DNA from: an uncultured Candidatus Saccharibacteria bacterium
Lineage (GTDB): Bacteria > Patescibacteriota > Saccharimonadia > Saccharimonadales > Saccharimonadaceae
Reading direction: 5' to 3'
DNA length: 57,968 bases
NCBI GenBank assembly: GCA_947165465.1
Contig: CAMVAM010000006.1
Location: 1 to 57,968, forward strand
Shown: piece by piece, positions 52,172-57,968 of the stretch
Position numbering within the stretch: position 1 is the first letter of the stretch
Layout: every line of letters starts with the position of its first letter
The notes under the pieces: model-generated
Told to the model about the DNA's origin: nothing
What the model saw: the letters and a program-made list of their open reading frames with translations, nothing else
Databases searched by the model: none
Program-made: the position numbers and the translations under genes

Positions 52172-53449
52172 TTACGAACCGTATTCCTCATCAAAATGTT
52201 TAAAGCGCTCCGAAATCCAATTCATCAAAGACTCGATTTCAGAATAATAATCATCAAAATTTAATCTACTATTGTCATACAATACTTGGTCTTTTATCTC
52301 TGAAACTTGCGACTTTATAAACGCCAAAATCTCATCATCCTTTCCCATCAACCTATCACGATAAATTGTCTTCACTTCGCTCAAAAACTCCGGCATATCA
52401 ATTAGGTAATAAAGCAGTTTCGAAATGTTTTCATTTGCTTCCAAAACACCCGATGCGCCACTAGTCTTATCGATATATTCCGAACCACCAAAGGCCCAAC
52501 GTCGCTGAATCTGTTTAAATGATGGTGAATAGAAATCAACTTCCTTCGCCCAAGACCATTTTTTATTGCCAAAAGCAAAATCAAAATCCCAGCCCGGCCC
52601 GGCATGAATCTTATCATCCTTACCATCCTTATAGAAATAAAAACTCGACACATAAGCGTCCGGATTTACTGAAAATTCACTAAGAAGATAATAAATCGCG
52701 AGCGACTCTACGTCTGCAATTTTCTTCACTGTCCTATAATCGCCATCCTTTGCCGCCCCCATCAACGCATCATACGACTTCATGAAATCCGCCATTGCCC
52801 CTTTTTCATTATCGTCAGAAACCAAATCCGAAACCGTGATACAACCACCCGATTTTGGCGTGTAACACTTTTTGTTCTCATTATGAACTGTATCATATTC
52901 CGCAATCACTCCTAGTGGGTCGCGAAGATCCACCCGCTCTTTCGCAATTTCAATCTTTGGCGTGAGGTAATAAAGCCCGAGCTTTTGGTTATTATAATAT
53001 AGCTCCACAAACCGGCCATCTAGAGCATATTTTTCACCTAGCAAGCGTTCAATATAAAAGGCCACGCTATTTCTAACCTCCGTACTATCGTAATAATTGG
53101 CGAGGAGAATCCATTTTTTAGATTTTCCCATCCCGAATAAATCAACTTTTTCCGGGAATTTTATCTGAAACGGCATTTTTTCCTTAAGAAAAGTCGTATT
53201 GCCACGCCCCTTCAGCTGCACCTCACTATAAAGGTCATCATTTACAAAATACACCACTCCTTGGTACCTGGACTCCTTACCATTCTCATAAATATCATCA
53301 ATGGAGACAGACGAAGACAGCTCAACTACCGGAAAAGGCGTTCCAATCTGGATTTTTACCCCGGAGACAACAATCGAATTGCAGACAAAAACAATACTAA
53401 GGACCGAAATAAAGACGGTCAAAAGAATCGTTTTCCTCCACTTTTTCAT
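52172..53449 (-). CDS. Secreted CotH-family protein kinase-like protein
   Basis: 425 residues with an N-terminal signal/anchor (about 8-28). CotH blocks are VQLKGRGNTTF (the N-lobe region), KKWILLANYYDSTEVRNSVAF, YNNQKLGLYYLTPKIEI, and the C-lobe NPDAYVSSFYFYKDGKDDKIHAGPGWDFDFAF, whose DxD supplies metal ligands. CotH proteins are atypical secreted kinases (Bacillus CotH phosphorylates coat proteins). The cluster here holds sortase, muramidase and an OB-like protein, and the window has very Ser/Thr-rich exported proteins that could be substrates; that link is inferred. Confidence 0.9.
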   Translation of the reverse strand: MKKWRKTILLTVFISVLSIVFVCNSIVVSGVKIQIGTPFPVVELSSSVSIDDIYENGKESRYQGVVYFVNDDLYSEVQLKGRGNTTFLKEKMPFQIKFPEKVDLFGMGKSKKWILLANYYDSTEVRNSVAFYIERLLGEKYALDGRFVELYYNNQKLGLYYLTPKIEIAKERVDLRDPLGVIAEYDTVHNENKKCYTPKSGGCITVSDLVSDDNEKGAMADFMKSYDALMGAAKDGDYRTVKKIADVESLAIYYLLSEFSVNPDAYVSSFYFYKDGKDDKIHAGPGWDFDFAFGNKKWSWAKEVDFYSPSFKQIQRRWAFGGSEYIDKTSGASGVLEANENISKLLYYLIDMPEFLSEVKTIYRDRLMGKDDEILAFIKSQVSEIKDQVLYDNSRLNFDDYYSEIESLMNWISERFKHFDEEYGS

Positions 53450-53466
53450 GCCCCCATTTTAACAGA

Positions 53467-54228
53467 TTATATTTTGTTTGCAAAGAGAACAAGGCGCTGA
53501 GTGGCGTTACCATTGCCAAGAGATTGACCATGGCAGGTCATCAGAGCGAGATCATACTGGGTTTTAGCACCAGTCATAGCGTTATAATCAATACCCTTGA
53601 TGATACGAAGATGATAATTAGTCACTTCATCACCAGGAAGGCGAAGTGTACCATTACCATTAGCCGTAGACTCATAGTTATAGATCACACGGCTACCGAC
53701 ACGATAAGTACTAGTCACACCATCAATCGTCATCGTAAAAGTACTACCGACGCCGAGATTTTTAAGGCCCGCAAAGACGTTAGCAGAGTTATGGCCATAG
53801 ATGAATTTGCCATTCCAATAGAGATTTGCATGATTACCGGCATCAACGCTAAGATCTTTAATACCAGTAGTTACCGAAATCGTACGACCGGCAATATTAA
53901 TCTGATTTGGCTTTACAGCCGGAGCAGGAGTTGGCGCTGGAGTTACAGCGGGAGCAGGGGTAGTAGTCTGGGCCGGAGCCGCCTGAGTTACAGTGGCCTT
54001 CGTCTTAGTAACCGGCTTCGTAGCAGTCTGCGTAGTAGTAGCTTTAGGCGTACTAGTAGTAGCCACAGTCGTACTAACAGAGGTACTAGAAACTGTTTCG
54101 CTTGAAACTTCAGCGAATTTTACATCCGCAATCGGCGCTTCGTCAGCTGATACCAAAATATCTGGCACTGCTGTAATGCCGAAAAAGCTAGACAAAAAAA
54201 TAATAATCAGGCGTTTTCCTATACTCAT
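53467..54228 (-). CDS. Secreted sortase with Thr/Pro-rich stalk
   Basis: 253 residues: a signal peptide (about 1-28), a long Thr/Ala/Pro/Ser stalk (about 40-106, including APAVTPAPTPAPAVKP), then a compact sortase domain (108-253). Catalytic residues are His146 (FIYGHNSANVF), Cys232 (ALMTCHGQ) and Arg245 (ATQRLVLFA). The family resembles the class D/F-like enzymes; it is distinct from the class B-like enzyme at 12653-13417. An N-terminal export signal with a stalk, rather than a close anchor, would place the enzyme away from the membrane. No obvious sorting-signal substrate is adjacent. Confidence 0.87.
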   Translation of the reverse strand: MSIGKRLIIIFLSSFFGITAVPDILVSADEAPIADVKFAEVSSETVSSTSVSTTVATTSTPKATTTQTATKPVTKTKATVTQAAPAQTTTPAPAVTPAPTPAPAVKPNQINIAGRTISVTTGIKDLSVDAGNHANLYWNGKFIYGHNSANVFAGLKNLGVGSTFTMTIDGVTSTYRVGSRVIYNYESTANGNGTLRLPGDEVTNYHLRIIKGIDYNAMTGAKTQYDLALMTCHGQSLGNGNATQRLVLFANKI

Positions 54229-54364
54229 AAATAAATCCCAATGACCTAATTACTTTAATTATAGCACATATGCTTAAAAAAGTCAAGTATAAGAGCATCA
54301 AAAACCCCTCATTTCATCTCTTTTTTACCCTTAAACATGCTATAATTATTAAAACGGAGGTTAA

Positions 54365-55330
54365 ATGAGCAAATTCGACGAACAGTATATTGACTTGTGT
54401 CGCAAAATTTTAGAGCACGGAGAAAAAATCACTAACTATAAGAAGACCGACAATCGCAAAGCCTCGGTCACTTCCGCCATTCCAGATCACGCCGCCCAGG
54501 GCGCTTCCTCTGCGAGTACTATTCGTTTACCTCATCAAATCCTCCAATTTGACCTCGAAGAAGAATTTCCTATCCTAGTCTCAAAGAAAGTCGGTTTTAA
54601 AACCGCAATCCTCGAGATTCTCTGGATTTATCAAGTCGCTTCAAACGATGTCCGCTGGCTACAGGAAAGAAACGTCAAAATCTGGAACGAATGGGAAGCC
54701 GACGAAAACGGCGTCTATCTCGGTCGTAACCTCAACGAAATCTTCAAGAAAAATCACCCGGGCGAAAAGCCGGAAGACTTCGCTCATACCATCGGCACCG
54801 CCTATGGCTGGATTGTAAACCGCTACCACTTAATCGAGAATCTAATCGAGACTTTGAAAAACAACCCAGGCAACCGCCGCATGGTTTTATCTCTCTGGCA
54901 AAATGAGTGGCTGGAAACAGCAGCTCTGCCTTCCTGCGTCTGGAATTCCCAGTGGAACCTCATCGACGGCCGTTTGAACCTCTTGGTTACATCGCGCTCA
55001 TCAGATGTGCCTCTTGGTTTGCCATTTAATGTAGTCCAATACGCTACGCTTTGCCATTTAATCGCTCACGTTATCGGCGCGAAACCGGGCCAATTTACCT
55101 TTATTACAAACGATGCACACATCTATGAGAACCAAATCGACGGCATCAAAGAGCAAATCGCCCGCTATGACGAAGCTAAGAAAAACGGCACTCTCCCGAA
55201 AGCTCCAACGCTCTGGCTAAACCCAGAAGTTAAAGATTTCTTCAAATTTGATAATTCTCGCGCCCTGAATGATATTAAACTAGAAAACTATGAAAATCTC
55301 GGCACCATTAAGATGCCGGTTACGGAGTAA
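54365..55330 (+). CDS. thyA: Thymidylate synthase
   Basis: Converts dUMP and methylene-tetrahydrofolate to dTMP and dihydrofolate. 321 residues. The catalytic Cys191 lies in ALPSCVWNSQW (the usual PPCH is PSCV here), preceded by the phosphate-binding RRMVLSLWQNEW and followed by VTSRSSDVPLGLPFNVVQYA. The N-terminal region has the standard Arg/Trp folate-site residues (DVRWLQ, IWNEW). It is the first gene of thyA-folA-glyA, which regenerates the cofactor. Ribosome site CGGAGG; -10 TATAAT near 54341. Confidence 0.95.
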   Translation: MSKFDEQYIDLCRKILEHGEKITNYKKTDNRKASVTSAIPDHAAQGASSASTIRLPHQILQFDLEEEFPILVSKKVGFKTAILEILWIYQVASNDVRWLQERNVKIWNEWEADENGVYLGRNLNEIFKKNHPGEKPEDFAHTIGTAYGWIVNRYHLIENLIETLKNNPGNRRMVLSLWQNEWLETAALPSCVWNSQWNLIDGRLNLLVTSRSSDVPLGLPFNVVQYATLCHLIAHVIGAKPGQFTFITNDAHIYENQIDGIKEQIARYDEAKKNGTLPKAPTLWLNPEVKDFFKFDNSRALNDIKLENYENLGTIKMPVTE

Positions 55331-55331
55331 A

Positions 55332-55805
55332 ATGAGCTTTAGTTTAATTGCGGCCATCGGAAAAAACGGAGAACTCGGAAAAAACGGCGAGCTTATCTTC
55401 CATATCAAAGAAGACATGCAATTTTTCCGCGAAACTACCACCGGGCATAAAGTTGTCATGGGCCGAAAAACTTGGGAATCCTTCCCTGGCAAGCTAAAAG
55501 ACCGCGAAAACATTGTGATTTCCCGTAGCGAAGTCAAAGGCGCCGACAAAACCATTCACGACATCGACAAATTCATCACCGAAAACGAAAACACCGACGA
55601 AGAAATCTTCATTATCGGTGGCGGCCAAATCTACGAAGCATTCTTACCACACGCAAAAACGCTTTACCTCACTGAAATCGACGCCACATCCGATGCCGAC
55701 ACTTATTTCCCTACCTTTGATAAGTCTAAATACGATAAAGAAATAATTAAGAAAGGACAAAGCCATGATCTAATCTATGCCTTCGCGAAATATTCATTAA
55801 AATAA
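55332..55805 (+). CDS. folA: Dihydrofolate reductase
   Basis: NADPH-dependent reduction of dihydrofolate released by ThyA. 157 residues from the ATG one base after the thyA stop. Features are SLIAAIGKNGELGKNGEL (substrate loop), HIKEDMQFFRETT (acidic active-site residue), VVMGRKTWESFPGKL (NADPH binding), IFIIGGGQIYEAFL (dinucleotide loop), and a C-terminal YLTEIDATSDADTYFP. An upstream in-frame ATG inside thyA was rejected because family similarity begins at MSFSLIAAI. Confidence 0.95.
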   Translation: MSFSLIAAIGKNGELGKNGELIFHIKEDMQFFRETTTGHKVVMGRKTWESFPGKLKDRENIVISRSEVKGADKTIHDIDKFITENENTDEEIFIIGGGQIYEAFLPHAKTLYLTEIDATSDADTYFPTFDKSKYDKEIIKKGQSHDLIYAFAKYSLK

Positions 55806-55813
55806 GGAGAATT

Positions 55814-57199
55814 ATGAAAGATTTAGTTTTTAGTCTGATTGACAGTGAAAAAGTTCGCCAAAGCGAAGGTTTAGAATTAATTCCGAGCGAAAACTACGTT
55901 TCGCCGGAAGTTTTAAAGGCCATGGGCTCGGTTTTAACCAACAAGTATTCCGAGGGCTACCCGCATTTTGATGGTGTCGGCGTCGGCCGTGGCGACAACA
56001 AGGATTTTAAAGAGTGGGATGAGGATAAAATCGCTAAAGAAGTCCTGCCAAACTATCGCTACTACGGTGGCCAGCCAAACGTCGACCGCATTGAGCGCCT
56101 CTGTATCGACCGCGCATGCCGTCTCTTCAACGCTGACCATGCCAACGTGCAACCACACTCTGGCGCGAACGCCAATGAAGCTGTCTATTTTGCCTGGTGC
56201 GAACCAGGCGATAAGATTCTCGCCATGAGCCTGCCGGCCGGCGGCCATCTCACCCACGGTTCCCCAGTTACCCGTTCCGCGAAGATTTACAATTTCATCT
56301 CTTATGGCGTGACGGAAGATGGCGACATTGACTATGACGAGCTTGAGAAAAAGGCTCTCGCTGAGAAGCCACGCATTATCCTAGTCGGCTATTCCGCCTT
56401 TATGAAGATTCCGGATTTCAAGCGTGTCGCCGAAATTGGTAAGAAGATTCCAAATTGTCTCTTGATGGCGGATATGGCTCACGTGGCTGGCCTTATCGCT
56501 GGTGGTGTTCATCCAAATCCACTCGACTTTGGCTTCCATGTCGTTACCACTACTACCCATAAGACACTCCGTGGTCCACGCGGTGGTCTTATTCTCTCAA
56601 AGGGCAACGTCGCCTCCCCGCTCAAGAAACCAGAGAAAACTCTCGAGAATATCCCAATCTTAATTGACCGTGCTGTCTTCCCTGGCACCCAAGGTGGCCC
56701 ACTCGAGCACGTCATCGCAGCAAAAGCCGTCGCCTTCGGCGAAGATTTGAAACCAGAATTTAAGACCTACGCAAAAAATATCGTCGAAAACGCCAAAACC
56801 CTCGCTGATGAACTGAAAAAACACGGCTTCATTCTTCAAGGCGGTGGCACTGAAAACCATCTAATTCTCGTAAATGTCAAAGACAGTTTTGGCTTTGACG
56901 GTAAAGTCTACGAAAAGGCCCTTGATATGGTTGGGCTCACCTTAAACGCTAATTCCCTCCCAACCGACAAAGGCGCCGCCTTCCGTCCGTCTGGCGTCCG
57001 TCTCGGCACTCCGGCTATCACCACTCGTGGCCTCGGTAAAGCTGAAATGAAAATTCTCGCCGGCTGGATGAAAGCTGTCGCCGATATCTGCGTCAAAGCC
57101 AAAGATGAAGAAGGTTTACCGAAATACGCTAGTGACCTCGAAAAAATCCACGCTGAGGTCAAGGAATTAGCTCTCAAATTCCCCGTCCCGGCCATCTAA
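55814..57199 (+). CDS. glyA: Serine hydroxymethyltransferase with an N-terminal insertion
   Basis: PLP enzyme interconverting serine and glycine while making methylene-tetrahydrofolate, the one-carbon donor for ThyA. 461 residues, longer than the usual ~415-420. PLP Lys250 is in VTTTTHKTLRGPRGG; LIPSENYVS, QPHSGANANEAVY and DMAHVAGLIAGG are standard. Between NKYSEGYP and YRYYGGQPNVD, where most enzymes read YPGKRYYGG, there is an insertion of about 28 residues (51-79). Ribosome site AAGGAG; terminator after the gene. Confidence 0.96.
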   Translation: MKDLVFSLIDSEKVRQSEGLELIPSENYVSPEVLKAMGSVLTNKYSEGYPHFDGVGVGRGDNKDFKEWDEDKIAKEVLPNYRYYGGQPNVDRIERLCIDRACRLFNADHANVQPHSGANANEAVYFAWCEPGDKILAMSLPAGGHLTHGSPVTRSAKIYNFISYGVTEDGDIDYDELEKKALAEKPRIILVGYSAFMKIPDFKRVAEIGKKIPNCLLMADMAHVAGLIAGGVHPNPLDFGFHVVTTTTHKTLRGPRGGLILSKGNVASPLKKPEKTLENIPILIDRAVFPGTQGGPLEHVIAAKAVAFGEDLKPEFKTYAKNIVENAKTLADELKKHGFILQGGGTENHLILVNVKDSFGFDGKVYEKALDMVGLTLNANSLPTDKGAAFRPSGVRLGTPAITTRGLGKAEMKILAGWMKAVADICVKAKDEEGLPKYASDLEKIHAEVKELALKFPVPAI

Positions 57200-57213
57200 A
57201 AATAAACGAAAAT

Positions 57214-57239
57214 AGCTCCGGCAAAACCGGAGCTTTTTT
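57214..57239 (+). terminator. Terminator of thyA-folA-glyA
   Basis: 8-bp stem AGCTCCGG / CCGGAGCT, loop CAAAA, then six T's. The stop of the convergent sortase-like gene lies in its T-run. Confidence 0.88.
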
Positions 57240-57825
57240 ATGCCAAAAGGATTCTTTCTATAAAGTGAAGCGGAGTTGGATTTGCTAGTTTCCAGTAAGT
57301 GATACAGACCGGAACCTCATCGCCATCCATCTCACCCTGGCAGGTATACATGCAAATACCACCACTATTTGCGAGATTTACAGCATCACCCCATTCATCA
57401 GTAATACTGCAAAGATGATCAGCGCCATAGGTGATTTTGCCATTCCCGACATAAGTACAAACATAGTAGTCCGTATACACCGGAGTAATAATACACGCTT
57501 TGGTTAGCCCGGGTATCGCATCCGGAAGATAATAAAAGCTTTGCGAACGATGATCTACAATCGCATTTTGATTCTTCCAGTTGATAAAAGCCGCTGAGTC
57601 GATTTCGTCTACGATCGTCTGAGAGTCATTACCGTGGGAATTATAAACAGCCACATCAATATTAAGAGACGGGATCGACAACCTGCCATGAGTACCATAC
57701 GGAGTCTCATTGAAAGCATAAATCGCCTGTTCGCCAAGAATAAAAATCGCAAGAAACATTGCAATGCTAAGCCCTATTGAAATGAATAATTCCTGGAATA
57801 AACGCCCAAAACGGCTCTTTCTCAC
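57238..57825 (-). CDS. Sortase-like membrane protein lacking the catalytic Arg
   Basis: 195 residues: an N-terminal anchor (about 11-36) and a small beta-rich domain. GRLSIPSLNIDVAVYNSHG, IVDHRSQSFYYL (His92) and GGICMYTCQG (Cys162) correspond in order to the sortase entry strand, His motif and Cys motif. The following strand, where sortases place Arg, reads VPVCITYWKL without Arg. Similar proteins without the Arg are known from Firmicutes as uncharacterised sortase-like domains. Six Cys in the exported domain could form disulfides. The start is GTG with AAGGAGGGG upstream, and a consensus promoter precedes it. Confidence 0.7.
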   Translation of the reverse strand: MRKSRFGRLFQELFISIGLSIAMFLAIFILGEQAIYAFNETPYGTHGRLSIPSLNIDVAVYNSHGNDSQTIVDEIDSAAFINWKNQNAIVDHRSQSFYYLPDAIPGLTKACIITPVYTDYYVCTYVGNGKITYGADHLCSITDEWGDAVNLANSGGICMYTCQGEMDGDEVPVCITYWKLANPTPLHFIERILLA

Positions 57826-57875
57826 ACTTACCCCTCCTTTTTTAAGCTACAATAAAAAAATCCCTATCTCTTATT

Positions 57876-57904
57876 ATTATATCACACTTACGCTAATTTG
57901 TCAA
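57876..57904 (-). promoter_or_regulatory. Consensus promoter of the sortase-like gene
   Basis: Minus strand: TTGACA (57899-57904), 17-bp spacer, TATAAT (57876-57881). Confidence 0.85.
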
Positions 57905-57922
57905 TTTTAGAAGCATAAAAAA

Positions 57923-57962
57923 TGGTGGAGTAGAACGGACTCGTTCGCGAAGCGCGAGTCCG
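57923..57962 (-). repeat. Third tRNA 3'-end mimic on a hairpin
   Basis: On the minus strand, an 8-bp stem (CGGACTCG / CGAGTCCG, 57936-57943 with 57955-57962) is followed by TTCTACTCCACCA and a T-run, i.e. an acceptor 3' strand with CCA. The hairpin core differs from that at 35044-35068 at 3 of 25 positions. The parental tRNA would lie to the right of the window. Confidence 0.65.
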
Positions 57963-57968
57963 GAGGAA

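Overview
The window looks like a piece of a Candidatus Saccharibacteria (TM7, Patescibacteria/CPR) genome, probably from a host-associated lineage. This is an inference from gene content, not from a marker-gene tree. The pointers are giant secreted proteins built from FISUMP (Fibrobacter succinogenes major paralogous) and InlB/Listeria-Bacteroides-type repeats, several sortases, CotH and GH25 surface proteins, very tight gene packing with overlapping convergent ends, and many genes whose -10 box (TATAAT-like) sits 6-8 nt before the ATG. UGA acts as a normal stop (for example at the ends of the vWA, PurA-like and nucleotidyltransferase genes), so this is not a UGA-recoded CPR lineage.

Layout. 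1-8.2 kb: partial tRNA-Val, prfA-prmC, a convergent membrane protein/HtrA pair, lepB, rmuC with a membrane spermidine-synthase homologue, tRNA-Thr, and a DUF5684-type membrane protein. 8.3-13.4 kb: a 1431-residue InlB-repeat surface protein ending in an NPTTAD sorting signal, next to a class-B-like sortase. 13.4-17.6 kb: an SDR-rubrerythrin pair, a small membrane protein, a Y-family polymerase translationally coupled to a 75-residue protein, a VanZ-like protein and a hypothetical. 17.7-29.0 kb: a signalling-rich accessory region. It holds a P-loop/CYTH protein; an SPFH (flotillin-like) protein divergent from a four-gene operon (pseudokinase-like, vWA, PurA-like, helix-hairpin-helix); a nucleotidyltransferase; and a YcxB-like membrane protein with a histone-like tail coupled to an ADP-ribosylglycohydrolase and an HD-type protein. 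29.0-33.4 kb: a 1467-residue FISUMP protein. 33.5-38.6 kb: tRNA-Thr, DUF308-type and CDF membrane proteins, tRNA-Tyr, a TPR protein, and trpS-rluA-holB-like. 38.6-49.2 kb: a 3515-residue protein with nine FISUMP modules. 49.2-50.9 kb: an IS3-family transposase gene and tRNA-Ala. 50.9-54.2 kb: a surface cluster (lipid-distal OB-like protein, GH25 muramidase, CotH kinase, secreted sortase). 54.4-57.2 kb: thyA-folA-glyA, a complete thymidylate/one-carbon cycle. 57.2-58.0 kb: a degenerate sortase-like protein.

The best candidate for an undescribed system is the SPFH // pseudokinase-vWA-PurA-like-HhH locus (18.9-25.3 kb). Two consensus promoters fire outward from a shared ~75-bp spacer, and a bidirectional terminator closes the operon. 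The PurA homologue keeps the catalytic Asp and His but has changed its purine-binding motif. A second unexplained signal is a class of tRNA 3'-end mimics: partial copies of a tRNA's last 13-26 nt including CCA, joined to a perfect hairpin. Two lie immediately downstream of the intact tRNA (Thr-TGT, Tyr) and a third lies at the right edge of the window.
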